DNA of 64,000 bases, from NCBI RefSeq assembly GCF_901538265.1, contig NZ_LR593886.1, forward strand, positions 8,577,738-8,641,737, read 5' to 3'. Position numbers and translations under genes: made by a program. Shown piece by piece: positions 17,261 to 26,264 of the stretch; the stretch's first letter is position 1, and each line of letters begins with the position of its first letter. The notes beneath the pieces were generated by a model that saw nothing but the letters and a program-made list of their open reading frames with translations, made no database searches and had not been told where the DNA came from. The DNA comes from Gemmata massiliana. GTDB lineage: Bacteria; Planctomycetota; Planctomycetia; Gemmatales; Gemmataceae.

Positions 17261-18661
17261 CTATCGCCCGAGCAAGAACCGCAGCGCGGGCTCCAGGTCC
17301 GGGTGATCGAACGTGAAGCCGTCCGTGGCGAGTTTCGCGGGCCGGGCCTTCATACTCGCGAGTAGCGCGTCGTCGGCGACGCCCCCGAACACCGCCCGGA
17401 GTGCAACTCCCGGGAGCCAAAAGAACGCGGGGCGGCTCAGCACGCGCCCGAGCGTCTTGGTAAACGTGCGGTTCGTCACCGGGTTCGGCCCCACCGTGTT
17501 GACCGGCCCACGGATCTCGTCACTCATCAGCGTGTGGTAAATCGCGCCGACCACGTCGTTCACCGTGATCCACGGCACCCACTGTTTCCCGTCGCCGAGC
17601 ACGGCCCCTACACCCATCTTGAACGGCAGAAGTTGCTTTCCGAGTGCCCCACTCTTGGGGGAAAGGGCGACCCCGATCCGCATGTATGCGGTGCGCACGC
17701 CAGCATCTTGTGCCGGGGCACATGCGTTCTCCCACACCTTCGCCACTTGAGGAAAGAATCCCTCACCGGCCGGCGAATCTTCGGTCAGTTCCTCTTCGCC
17801 GCGGTTCCCGTAAAAGCCCACCGCGGACGCGCACACGAACACCTTCGGCCGCCGGTCCAATGGGAGAGCGGCAATGGACTGAGCGATCGCTCGCGTCGGT
17901 CCGGTGCGACTGTCGAGGATCTTCTGCTTCTTGGCGTCGGTCCACCGCCCCTCGGCCACGTTATCGCCCGCGAGGTGAATCACCGCGTCGATACCGTCAA
18001 AGGTGTCCGCAGCGAGAGGTTGATCCGGTTTCCACGCGACCCACTTCGTGCCGTCGTCGTAGGGCGGGGTCGCGTCCCCGGTGAGTAAACGCACGACCTT
18101 GTGCCCACCGGTCGTGAGGAACGGGACCAGTTCGGAGCCGATCAGCCCGCGCGACCCGGTCAACGCGATCGTGAGGCGCGGCTTGTGAGCAAACTTCGCG
18201 TGCCGGCGCAGGTCGCTCGCGGTGATGAAGTGTCGGTACGCGAACATCGCCGCGAGCCGCTCTCGCACCATTCCGCCCGCCAGCGCGCGCCCGGCGATCC
18301 CCAGCGGCAGACGGTACTCGATTGTATCTTCCAGAACGGAAGTCCCCGCGTCGCCGGGAACCATCAGGTGCGTGTGGTGCCACGATGCGAATGGCCCTTC
18401 GAGCGCGCGGTCCTGGAACCGCGACCCGGGCTGAAAATCGAATGCGTCCGCGACCCACGTTCCCCGCAGCGGCCCAACGGTTCTGGTGCGGATCGTAACG
18501 CGGAAGCCGTCCTTGCCGAACGTCCCCTCTTGCTTGATGATCCGGGCGTCCTCCCACGGCGGCTGAAGGCGCTGGAACGCGAGCGGGCGCGCGTGCCACG
18601 AATACAATTCTTCGGCCGGCACCGGCATCGGCGATCGCAGAGTGAACGTCTCGTTGGGCAT
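17261..18661 (-). CDS. TIGR01777-family NAD(P)-binding epimerase with N-terminal SRPBCC domain
   Basis: A 466-residue fusion. Residues 1 to about 155 form a START/SRPBCC-like lipid- or ligand-binding domain (FTLRSPMPVPAEELYSWHA, VLEDTIEYRLPLG). The rest is an extended short-chain dehydrogenase of the TIGR01777 (YfcH/SDR39U1-like) type: LTGSRGLIGSELVPFL for the dinucleotide loop, DAVIHLAGDNVAEGRWTDAKK and a catalytic-type VGFYGNRG. The closing region PAFFWLPGVALRAVFG is typical of the family. Function of the family is not settled; the two-domain version occurs in several bacterial phyla. It is transcribed away from hutH. Confidence 0.9.
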   Translation of the reverse strand: MPNETFTLRSPMPVPAEELYSWHARPLAFQRLQPPWEDARIIKQEGTFGKDGFRVTIRTRTVGPLRGTWVADAFDFQPGSRFQDRALEGPFASWHHTHLMVPGDAGTSVLEDTIEYRLPLGIAGRALAGGMVRERLAAMFAYRHFITASDLRRHAKFAHKPRLTIALTGSRGLIGSELVPFLTTGGHKVVRLLTGDATPPYDDGTKWVAWKPDQPLAADTFDGIDAVIHLAGDNVAEGRWTDAKKQKILDSRTGPTRAIAQSIAALPLDRRPKVFVCASAVGFYGNRGEEELTEDSPAGEGFFPQVAKVWENACAPAQDAGVRTAYMRIGVALSPKSGALGKQLLPFKMGVGAVLGDGKQWVPWITVNDVVGAIYHTLMSDEIRGPVNTVGPNPVTNRTFTKTLGRVLSRPAFFWLPGVALRAVFGGVADDALLASMKARPAKLATDGFTFDHPDLEPALRFLLGR

Positions 18662-18678
18662 GTCGATACCTTAATACT

Positions 18679-18765
18679 GGCGAACGGCCGGCGTGAGCCG
18701 GCTGGTAAAGGGCGACGGCGCCCGTTTAATCATCTCACCGAGCCGGCTTACGCCGGCCGTTCGCC
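18679..18765. repeat. 25-bp-arm inverted repeat abutting the hutH ribosome binding site
   Basis: Arms 18679-18703 and 18741-18765 pair at 24 of 25 positions (ends GGCGAAC/GTTCGCC) around a 37-nt loop that itself contains a 5-bp stem (18710-18714/18719-18723). It lies between two divergent genes, and its right arm ends at the GGAG that serves hutH, 15 nt before the start codon. It may act as a leader hairpin. Confidence 0.8.
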
Positions 18766-18779
18766 CGGAGTTAACCGCA

Positions 18780-20291
18780 ATGAGCGCGCCGCGAATCACC
18801 GTTCGCAATCTCCATGCCGACCTCGCCGCGAGCATCGGGCACTTCGCGCGCGACACGTCCGCGGTCGAACGGAGCCGGAGTCGAGTGGAAGCCGCACTCG
18901 CTGATGGTCACCCTCATTACGGCATCAACACCGGCTTCGGCGTACTCGCGAACAAGCGCGTTCCGGACGAACAGCTCACCGCCCTTCAGCGGAATTTACT
19001 ACTGAGCCACGCGGTCGGCGTGGGTACCCCGGTGCCGCCCGAAATCACCCGCGTCATGCTCCAGTTAAAGGTTCACGCACTCGGTTTGGGTTACTCCGGT
19101 GTATCACTTCCGGTGTTCCGTCGGCTCGTCGAATTCGGCCAAGCGAACCTCCTTCCCGTGGTGCCGAGCCGCGGAAGCGTGGGGGCGTCCGGCGATCTCG
19201 CACCGCTCGCGCACCTGTGTTTGCCGCTCATTGGTTTGGGCGAGTTCTGGGACGACGACCGGCGCGGGTGCGTACCCGCGGCCGATGTGCTCCGCGCACG
19301 CGAACTCGAACCTGTCGCGCTCGCGGCAAAGGACGGACTGGCGCTCATCAACGGCACGCAGCTCATGGCCGCTTACGGCGCGTGGATTCTGGAACGGTGC
19401 TCGCGCCTCGTAGATTTGTTCGACCTCGCTGCGGCAATGTCGCTCGAAGCACTCCAGGGGAGCATCGCTCCGTTCGACGCGCGCATCCACGCGATCCGCC
19501 CGCACCCGGGGCACGGTGTCGTCGCGTCCAACGTGCGATTCTTGTTGCAAGCGAGCGAGATCCTGGAATCACACCGCAATTGCGGGAAGGTGCAAGACCC
19601 CTACTGTCTGCGGTGCGTGCCACAAGTTCACGGCGCGAGTCGCGATGCGCTGAACTACGCGAGTGGCGTTCTAGAAACCGAGATCAACGGCGTGACGGAC
19701 AACCCGCTGGTGTTCGAGGCCGGCGACATCGTGAGCGGCGGGAACTTCCACGGCCAACCGCTCGCACTGGCGCTCGACTTCGCCGCGATCGCACTCGCGG
19801 AATACGCGAGCATCTCCGAGCGCCGGATCTACCTCTTGCTCGAGGGGCACGACGGCTTGCCGAAGTTGCTCATGCGCGAAACGGGCCTCAACTCCGGGTT
19901 CATGATCCCGCAATACACGGCCGCGGCGCTGGTGAGTGAGAACAAGGTACTGTGCCACCCGGCGAGCGTCGATTCGATCCCGACGAGTCTCGGTCAGGAA
20001 GACCACGTGAGCATGGGAAGCATTTCCGCGGTGAAGTTGCTCGCGGTGCTGAAGAACGTGGAAACGGTACTGGCAATCGAACTACTGACCGCGGCCCAAG
20101 CCCTCGACTACCGCTCCCCGTTGCGCCCCGGGCGCGGGGTGGAATCGGCGCACCGGCGCATCCGCTCGGTCACCACTCACCGCGAAACCGACTATCTGTT
20201 CCAGGACGACTTGCGCCGCATTACTGAACTGCTCGACGACCGCGCGCTCTTGGACGCGGCTGGTCTGCGAGAGAGTGTTACCGCACCTTGA
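18780..20291 (+). CDS. hutH: Histidine ammonia-lyase
   Basis: A 503-residue enzyme of the MIO-dependent aromatic amino acid lyase family, which deaminates L-histidine to urocanate. The MIO-forming Ala-Ser-Gly is at residues 136-138 in GSVGASGDLAPLAHL. YGINTGFGVLAN and LLSHAVGVG (with the His typical of histidine lyases) are present, as are QEDHVSMGS and TDNPLVFE. Length fits HAL. No hutU, hutI or other hut gene is nearby, so its role as a complete histidine-degradation enzyme is uncertain; related lyases and aminomutases share the fold. The ATG at 18780 is preceded by GGAG and by a long hairpin that touches it. Confidence 0.92.
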   Translation: MSAPRITVRNLHADLAASIGHFARDTSAVERSRSRVEAALADGHPHYGINTGFGVLANKRVPDEQLTALQRNLLLSHAVGVGTPVPPEITRVMLQLKVHALGLGYSGVSLPVFRRLVEFGQANLLPVVPSRGSVGASGDLAPLAHLCLPLIGLGEFWDDDRRGCVPAADVLRARELEPVALAAKDGLALINGTQLMAAYGAWILERCSRLVDLFDLAAAMSLEALQGSIAPFDARIHAIRPHPGHGVVASNVRFLLQASEILESHRNCGKVQDPYCLRCVPQVHGASRDALNYASGVLETEINGVTDNPLVFEAGDIVSGGNFHGQPLALALDFAAIALAEYASISERRIYLLLEGHDGLPKLLMRETGLNSGFMIPQYTAAALVSENKVLCHPASVDSIPTSLGQEDHVSMGSISAVKLLAVLKNVETVLAIELLTAAQALDYRSPLRPGRGVESAHRRIRSVTTHRETDYLFQDDLRRITELLDDRALLDAAGLRESVTAP

Positions 20292-20517
20292 GTAGTGCGT
20301 CCCAGTCTGAGGCGTGGTTCAACTCAATTGTAATCCGAACGAGGCGCTGCAAATCCTCGATCGCGTTGAGCTGAAGTTCGCATGCCGCAGTTGGTTCACC
20401 GAACCTCTTGGTACCCAATGCCAGAACACACCGCCGAGCGGTCGCGGCGGCGATTTCGAGAATTATCTTGTGCGCGAGCGAATCAGGAAGCTCGCCTATG
20501 TAATCCAAGTAATCCAT
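20278..20517 (-). CDS. Small hypothetical protein, DUF4351-like C-terminal fragment
   Basis: A 79-residue protein whose last 14 bp overlap the 3' end of hutH on the opposite strand. The segment GTKRFGEPT... followed by IEDLQRLVRITIELNHASDWDALL resembles the C-terminal DUF4351 helix pattern of Rpn-family transposase-like nucleases (arginine-phenylalanine-glycine-x-proline, then a leucine-rich helix ending in a Trp/Leu-Leu). This is a resemblance by eye. It may be a remnant of a longer gene or a free-standing small protein. GAGAGG lies just before the ATG. Confidence 0.5.
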   Translation of the reverse strand: MDYLDYIGELPDSLAHKIILEIAAATARRCVLALGTKRFGEPTAACELQLNAIEDLQRLVRITIELNHASDWDALLKVR

Positions 20518-20579
20518 CGCCTCTCAATAACAAGCTACCGATCCGATCAGATGAATACCGGTTCGGATGGCCTATGAAA

Positions 20580-21425
20580 TCACTTCTTCCAAGCCGAAGC
20601 GGGGATAACATGCGTGAACGCACCCGTTTCTCCGACGTGTGATCCGGCTAACTTCAGCGAGAGTGACTGTGCCCCGCTCTCCGGCACCGCGAAAGCCAAA
20701 ACGTCGACCACGGCCGGGTCCGTCGGCCCAAGTTTCGTGGCTCGATCGAGTTGCCCCACGGCGACCGCTGCGGGGAACCGGACGGGGCTCAGAATAGTGC
20801 CGTCGGATGAAAGTGAAGCGGCCGATTCAAGCGCACCGATCCAACGACGAAGTTGGCCCGCCCCGGCCTCAACACCCCGCGCCTCTACCCAAATAAGAAG
20901 TGCCGGTTCAGAAGAAAGGAACTCGCGCCCTTTCAGGTCTACGAGCACCGGACGGGTCACAGCAGAGCCGACGACGCGGGTCTGAACCTTACCCACACGC
21001 ACCCAGTCGGATGCGAACCCCTCGGGCGGGTGATTACCGGCACGTCGCGGGGGCGGAATGTCATTCGTTCGACCAATCTCGGGATCGGGCTGAATTCGTT
21101 TAGGTTCGAGTGGCAGCTTCGGCTTCGGTGCTTCATCGGAAATCACGGGTTGGTCGTTCGGCCTCTTCACGACCTCTTTCCGATCCTTCATCCCAAACAG
21201 CCCGGCGCAAACCACGAAAACCAGAATCAGCCCCAAACAACCAGTCCCACCGAGCAGCAAGAGCCATGTCCCCGCGCCGGACGATCGTCGACCGCCCCGG
21301 TGCTCATCCGATTCCCAATAAGTGAATTCGAGCCCGCACGCGGGGCACCGCAAAGAGCGATCGTTTCCGCGCGGATACCAAGTGTGGTCGCATTCGAGGC
21401 AGCGGTTGAGTGGGCGCTTTGTCAT
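20580..21425 (-). CDS. Zinc-ribbon, single-pass membrane protein of unknown function
   Basis: A 281-residue protein. The N-terminus has a zinc ribbon with two CxxC pairs (CLECDHTWYPRGNDRSLRC then CPAC). A strong transmembrane helix lies at about 52-75 (WLLLLGGTGCLGLILVFVVC), followed by a Pro-rich linker. The C-terminal soluble domain (about 140-281) contains TRPVLVDLKGREFLSSEPALLIWVEARG and ends with VIPASAWKK. The zinc-ribbon-plus-membrane layout recurs in Gemmataceae and parallels the kinase near the left end, but without a kinase domain. Function unknown. It is divergent from yebC. Confidence 0.75.
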   Translation of the reverse strand: MTKRPLNRCLECDHTWYPRGNDRSLRCPACGLEFTYWESDEHRGGRRSSGAGTWLLLLGGTGCLGLILVFVVCAGLFGMKDRKEVVKRPNDQPVISDEAPKPKLPLEPKRIQPDPEIGRTNDIPPPRRAGNHPPEGFASDWVRVGKVQTRVVGSAVTRPVLVDLKGREFLSSEPALLIWVEARGVEAGAGQLRRWIGALESAASLSSDGTILSPVRFPAAVAVGQLDRATKLGPTDPAVVDVLAFAVPESGAQSLSLKLAGSHVGETGAFTHVIPASAWKK

Positions 21426-21625
21426 AAAAGGACGTGCTCTCTTGACTCAATAACCGGCCCCGATCTTCGTCGCCCGAACTCGCAAGGTCAAGTCTCGGTT
21501 CTCAGTCGAATTGCAACGCCCCAAGACTCTCAGCGTAACTCGACACCCGCTCGTACCCGCGCGCGCCACACCGCAGAACGGCTGCTATACTGTTCCACTA
21601 TCGAGTTAACCGAGAGGTTTGGGAT

Positions 21626-22369
21626 ATGGCAGGCCACAGCCACTATAAGAACATGGTCCGCCACAAAAACGTGGTGGACGCCAAGCGGGGCAAGCTGTTC
21701 AGCAAGCTGAGCCGGTACATCATCATCGCGGCGCGCGCCGGCGGCGGCGACCCGACAATGAACCTGAAACTCCGCTACGCCATCGACAAGGCGCGCTCCG
21801 TTTCCATGCCCAAGGACAACATCGAGCGGGCCATCAAGCGCGGGACCGGGGAGACCGAAGGTTCCAGCTTCGACGAGATCATGTACGAGGGCTACGGCCC
21901 CGGCGGGGTCGCGGTGCTGGTCGACGTGCTGACCGACAACCGCAACCGCACCAACGGCGAGATCAAAAAGATCTTCGAGCGCGCCAACGCGAACGTCGGC
22001 GTCCCCGGTAGCGTCAGCTATATGTTCGAGCGCAAGGGGTTCTTCGCGGTCGAGGCCGCGAAGCACGCGGACGAGGACGCGCTGATGGCCATCGCGCTCG
22101 AAGCGGGCGCGGATGACCTCAAGCGCGAGGGGGACGTGTTCGAGATCACCTGCGATCCGTCTAGCTTCACGGCTGTGTTCGAGGCGCTGAAGGCCGCGAA
22201 CATTGAGGTGGCCGAGGCCGAAGTGAAGTACCTCCCGAAGATGCAAAAAGAGATCGACGTGGAGACCGGCAAAAAGGTCATCAAATTCATCGACGCGCTC
22301 GACGATCACGACGACGTGCAGAACGTCTACACCGACGCAATGCTCACCGAAGAAATGGCCGCAGAGTAA
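21626..22369 (+). CDS. yebC: YebC/PmpR-family DNA-binding regulator (TACO1-like)
   Basis: A 247-residue protein, the standard length of the YebC/PmpR family. It begins MAGHSHYKNMVRHKNVVDAK, a clear variant of the family opening MAGHSKWANI, and continues with GKLFSKLSRYIIIAAR, MPKDNIERAIKRGTGE, GGVAVLVDVLTDNRNRT and SYMFERKGFF. Members act as transcription regulators or as translation factors that ease ribosome stalling at proline stretches. It stands alone, convergent with the cyclase gene, whose stop codon is 12 nt away. Confidence 0.95.
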   Translation: MAGHSHYKNMVRHKNVVDAKRGKLFSKLSRYIIIAARAGGGDPTMNLKLRYAIDKARSVSMPKDNIERAIKRGTGETEGSSFDEIMYEGYGPGGVAVLVDVLTDNRNRTNGEIKKIFERANANVGVPGSVSYMFERKGFFAVEAAKHADEDALMAIALEAGADDLKREGDVFEITCDPSSFTAVFEALKAANIEVAEAEVKYLPKMQKEIDVETGKKVIKFIDALDDHDDVQNVYTDAMLTEEMAAE

Positions 22370-22381
22370 GGGGCGCGAACC

Positions 22382-24205
22382 TTACCCCTTGCTCCCCAGC
22401 GGTATCACCCCGTCCCAACCCGGGGGCGGGGTGCGGTTGTTTTTCAGGATGAACTCCGTCAGCACGTCCTTCCCGCGATCGTCCGGCGGAATGCGGTGCA
22501 GGTGCTTGTAGGCCGCGTTCCAGTCTCCGCGAAGAAACGCATCGAGTGCTGCGTCGTAAGCCGCGAGGTCCGCGTCTGAAAGCGCGCCTTCGGTTGTTTC
22601 CGCCCCGGGCGCGGGAGCCGGTGGAATCAGCTCTGCAACCACGAGTGGCGTTTCCAAACCGTAAGGCCGAACCTTCACCATTCGGCGCACGCGACCGACG
22701 TCGTGCGGGAGCTTCTCGCGGACCGCGTCGGCGGTCGGTTCGTCAATGAGGATCGGTACGCGGAGCAGTTTGGTCATGTCCTGAAGGCGCGACGCGAGGT
22801 TCACGACCGGGCCGAATACCGTCACTTTAGCTTGTTCCGGCGTACCGATCCCGCCCGCCACCGCGCGCCCGCTCGCGATGCCGATACCGACCCGGAACCC
22901 GTACAGCGGGTGCCCCGCGTCGCGTCCCACGGCCTCGAACGCGGCCCGAATCCCCAGCGCCGCACGACACGCATACTCCACCTTCCCCGGCTGCTCCAGG
23001 GGCCAGCCCCAGAAGCCCATCGCCGCGTCGCCGAGGAAGTCCGCAATCGCCCCGCGGTGACTGAGGATGTTCTGCGTCATCAGCCCGAGGGCGGCACTGA
23101 CCCGCGTGAGCACTTCGAGCAGCCGGTCCGCGCCCTCTTCCACCTTGCGCGAGAACCCGCGGAGGTCGCAGAACAGCACCGTCACGTCGGCTTCACGCGG
23201 TTCAAGCGCACGCGGAGCGTCGCCACCGGAGAGCACGTTCATTACTCCCGGAGAAAAGAATCGCCGGAAGACGCCCTGGCGCTCTCGGAGCACCTGCACC
23301 TGCCGGAGCGCCCCGAGGATATCGCCCACGAGTTCCGTGAACTTTACGTCGTCGCGGAGTTCGTTCGATTCCCACGGCGCGAGCAGCGTGGCCGGTTCCG
23401 CCCCGTTGAACCGCCCCGCCACGTACAGCCCCCACCCCGGACACGCATCGCAATGCACCGGTGTGCAGAATGCCCAGTCGAACCGACCCTGGAGCGTGAA
23501 CGGATCGTCCCTCAGCGAACCGCCCGGTGTCGCCCCCCACACGTGGAGCACCGTTTGCTTCTGTTCCGCGACCGCGGCCGTGACGAGCCGCTTGCTCGGC
23601 TCGAACTCCCCCTCGCCCGAAAGACGCCGGTCCCAGTGCAACAGTTTCAGGCGCTCGTGGGCCGCGTCCGCGCCGGCGGAGAGCGAAACGATCGCGACCG
23701 CGTCCGCCCGGCGAATCCCGGCCAGGAGCATGTCGACGAGCCGCCGGAGGAGGTCCGCGTCGTCGGTGGCACTGGAAATCACTTCCGGGAGCCGACTCAA
23801 CACGTCGAGCCGGTGCGGGGCGTCGCGGAACGCGAGCCGGTCGAGTTCGTGGTGCGCAACGGTCCGCATGTCCAGAAGTGGGGGCTCGTTCCCGGGTGAA
23901 ACCGGTTCATACGCGGCGTCGCCGAACGTGAACGTGGTGTGCCCGATCACGAACGAGCCGCCGGGGAGCAAGTCGAAGTGATCGACGGACCGGCCCGCGT
24001 GGAACACCGGGTTGGACGCCCCGATAATCTTGCGCACCTTGAGTTTCGCGCCGCGCGCGGTGAGTTCCGCGTGGCGCCGGGCGAGGAACGGTTCCCACGG
24101 CACGGCCCACTCGGGCGAATCGCGCCCGAGAACGACGGGCACGTCGTTCGGTAGTACGCGGCGCCAGGAATCGAACGGGGTCGGGCCTTGTGCGATAAGA
24201 ATCAT
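22382..24205 (-). CDS. FHA-GAF-class III adenylate/guanylate cyclase-like protein
   Basis: A 607-residue protein. An FHA-like domain occupies about 1-95, a GAF-like domain about 115-290 (LVDMLLAGIRRADAVAIVSL), and a class III nucleotide cyclase domain about 330-515. Both metal aspartates are visible: CDLRGFSRK and FLGDAAMGFWG. The transition-state Asn/Arg are present in VNLASRLQ. The base-specifying Lys of ordinary adenylate cyclases (KxxGD) is Asp here (ADFLGD), and the second base-contact position (usually GDxVN) is Pro (FGPVVN). Substrate preference is therefore uncertain. No signal peptide or membrane helix; likely cytoplasmic. It links phosphothreonine recognition (FHA) to cyclic nucleotide output (inference). 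Confidence 0.88.
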   Translation of the reverse strand: MILIAQGPTPFDSWRRVLPNDVPVVLGRDSPEWAVPWEPFLARRHAELTARGAKLKVRKIIGASNPVFHAGRSVDHFDLLPGGSFVIGHTTFTFGDAAYEPVSPGNEPPLLDMRTVAHHELDRLAFRDAPHRLDVLSRLPEVISSATDDADLLRRLVDMLLAGIRRADAVAIVSLSAGADAAHERLKLLHWDRRLSGEGEFEPSKRLVTAAVAEQKQTVLHVWGATPGGSLRDDPFTLQGRFDWAFCTPVHCDACPGWGLYVAGRFNGAEPATLLAPWESNELRDDVKFTELVGDILGALRQVQVLRERQGVFRRFFSPGVMNVLSGGDAPRALEPREADVTVLFCDLRGFSRKVEEGADRLLEVLTRVSAALGLMTQNILSHRGAIADFLGDAAMGFWGWPLEQPGKVEYACRAALGIRAAFEAVGRDAGHPLYGFRVGIGIASGRAVAGGIGTPEQAKVTVFGPVVNLASRLQDMTKLLRVPILIDEPTADAVREKLPHDVGRVRRMVKVRPYGLETPLVVAELIPPAPAPGAETTEGALSDADLAAYDAALDAFLRGDWNAAYKHLHRIPPDDRGKDVLTEFILKNNRTPPPGWDGVIPLGSKG

Positions 24206-24393
24206 TGCGCGGAACGAGAGGGTGGCACGCGGGCGAATGGAGTGAGTGTACCACCTGGGCCTCCCGGTGCCCGGCCGTTCTCCAGCTTACCGCGCCGAAG
24301 GGGTTCGCCAAAACGGGCCATTTGACACTTGACCGGGCGCACGGGCGCTGCTATTTCCGCCCGGCTTCAGGTCGAACAGAATTTGGGGGTGGC

Positions 24394-25623
24394 ATGGGAA
24401 CCGGCTCGTGCGAGCGACGGGGGTACGCTCGAAACGTGCACTTGTTCGCACTGGTAATAGCGCTAGTGCTGGCGGTGTTAATCGGGTGTACCGGTCCCCG
24501 GGTTCAGAACCCGGTTCCGGACGCGCTCGCGACGAAGGCCTGGACCAACGAAAAGCCTTCCGCCGACTACCACGACGCCGACGCGGACACGGTCACCAGT
24601 CTCTCCACTGCTCTCCGGGGACCGGAACCGGCGCCTCCGCCCACCGCAGAGAAGCCCAAGAACATCCTGTGCGTGTCCGGCGGCGGGAAGTACGCGGCGT
24701 TCACGGCCGGCGCGCTGTGCGGGTGGACCGCGTCCGGCACGCGCCCGGATTTCGACGTCGCGACCGGGGTGAGTAGCGGCGCGCCGACCGCGTTCATGGC
24801 GTTCCTCGGGCCGAAGTACGACGACGAACTGGCCCGCACCTTCCTGAACCTGAACCGCTCCGACCTGTTCCGCTGGCGCCCGGTCCGCGGGCTGCTCACG
24901 GGGCGCGGGCTGATGACCTCGCGCCCGCTCGAAGAGCTGCTCGACAAGCACCTCGACGACGCGGTGATGGCCGACCTGTGCGCGGCCCACAACCAGGGGC
25001 GCCGGCTGTTCGTCGCCACGTCGAACGTGCTGTCGCACCGCCTCGCGATCTGGGACATCGGCGCGATCGCGTGCTCCGGGCGCCCGGACGCGAAGGTCAT
25101 CATCCGCAAGGCGATCCTCGCCGCGTGCTCGATCCCCGGGCTCGTGCCGCCGGTCGAGTTCGACGTGACCGTGGACGGCGTGCGGTACAAGGAACTGCAC
25201 GCCGACGCCGGGAACCTGACGCAAGTGTTCCTGCGCACCGCCAGCACGATCCCGGCCGGCTCGAACGTGTGGGTTCTCTCGGCCGGGAAGACGCACCCGA
25301 ACCGCGCGGAGAAGTGCGCCGGCATCTTCGAGACGATGGTGACCGCGGTTTCGACCACGCTGTACGCACTGTTCCGGGCCGACATGGTGAAGCTGTACGC
25401 GTTCTGTGGCACGACGCACTCGCGGTTCGGCCTGATCGCCCTACCGGACAACTTCCAGGGCCGGTCGAGCAGCATGGTGTTCGACCCGGAGGAATCCCAG
25501 CGCATGTACCTAGTCGGGTACCAAATGGGATCGAGCGGGTCGTGGGACGTGCTCCCGCCCGACACCGCGCCCGGCTCGGTCAGCCCACCGCGGGCCGGAC
25601 TGGAGTTCACCACCGGGAAGTAG
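24394..25623 (+). CDS. Patatin-like phospholipase lipoprotein
   Basis: A 409-residue lipoprotein. The signal ends in a lipobox (AVLIGC). The patatin domain begins with the oxyanion loop SGGGKYAAF, the nucleophile elbow GVSSGAP (GxSxG) and ends the catalytic dyad with DAG in HADAGN, so the Ser/Asp dyad is intact. It should hydrolyse acyl esters of lipids at the envelope. The ATG at 24394 follows GGGGGTGGC. It is divergent from the cyclase gene; both promoters must lie in the 188-bp spacer. A short hairpin region follows it. Confidence 0.9.
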   Translation: MGTGSCERRGYARNVHLFALVIALVLAVLIGCTGPRVQNPVPDALATKAWTNEKPSADYHDADADTVTSLSTALRGPEPAPPPTAEKPKNILCVSGGGKYAAFTAGALCGWTASGTRPDFDVATGVSSGAPTAFMAFLGPKYDDELARTFLNLNRSDLFRWRPVRGLLTGRGLMTSRPLEELLDKHLDDAVMADLCAAHNQGRRLFVATSNVLSHRLAIWDIGAIACSGRPDAKVIIRKAILAACSIPGLVPPVEFDVTVDGVRYKELHADAGNLTQVFLRTASTIPAGSNVWVLSAGKTHPNRAEKCAGIFETMVTAVSTTLYALFRADMVKLYAFCGTTHSRFGLIALPDNFQGRSSSMVFDPEESQRMYLVGYQMGSSGSWDVLPPDTAPGSVSPPRAGLEFTTGK

Positions 25624-25655
25624 AAAGGGCCGCGGCCGGGTCAATTTGCAGTTCG

Positions 25656-25677
25656 CCAGGGGGTGGACAACCCCTGG
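25656..25677 (+). terminator. Possible terminator of the patatin gene
   Basis: A 7-bp stem (CCAGGGG/CCCCTGG) starts 33 nt after the patatin stop; a second 5-bp stem (GCCCC/GGGGC) follows at about 25695-25710. No good T-run is present, so function as a terminator is tentative. Confidence 0.4.
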
Positions 25678-25821
25678 CTACTCGCTGTCGCCCCCATCGG
25701 GGCTAGAAAATCGCCATTTGTCTGATCCACGTAATCGGCGTTATCCGCGGCTCTTCCTTCTGTTTCTCGTGCAGAGCAGCCGTAGTTCATCAAGAGTTAA
25801 TACGACGAACCCTAATCGAGA

Positions 25822-26220
25822 TTAGGCGAGTCCCAAATCCTTCACCAATCGCGCCGAGCGAACAACGTCCTTCTCATCGAGACTACCCGCGCCCGCGATG
25901 CAGACGCGCACTCCGACAAAAATCTGTGCCTCGCGCCACGCGCTTTTGGTGCGCTCGGACGGGAGTTCCCATTCGGGGTGATAGCGGGCCACGTGGTCGA
26001 CGAGATCCCAAACGGTGACGAAGCCGTCCGGTAAGAACCAGTGCCCCTGCTCGAACTCCAGCGGCGGAATGTCGCACGCGAGGCGCCGCTGGATCGCGGT
26101 CCATTGCCGAGGGGTAATCGGAGCGGCGAACTGCTCCTCCAACCCGGTTGCCGTGTGGACCGGTCGGAAACAGTAGCGAGCGGCGTGAACGGCCGCCGCG
26201 ACCTCATCAAGAACACGCAT
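25822..26220 (-). CDS. Hypothetical protein
   Basis: A 132-residue soluble protein with no recognised family. Visible features are ITPRQWTAIQRRLACDIPPLEFEQG and DGFVTVWDLVDHVARYHPEWELPSE; the latter has the look of an acidic helix-rich domain. It has an ATG start, uses codons like its neighbours and lies 44 nt downstream of the large TPR gene on the opposite end of the same strand, so it follows that gene in transcription. No signal peptide or membrane segment. Confidence 0.6.
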   Translation of the reverse strand: MRVLDEVAAAVHAARYCFRPVHTATGLEEQFAAPITPRQWTAIQRRLACDIPPLEFEQGHWFLPDGFVTVWDLVDHVARYHPEWELPSERTKSAWREAQIFVGVRVCIAGAGSLDEKDVVRSARLVKDLGLA

Positions 26221-26264
26221 ACTTCGCTCTCCGTTCGCACAACGGTGATCTGCGAGCTGTCGCG

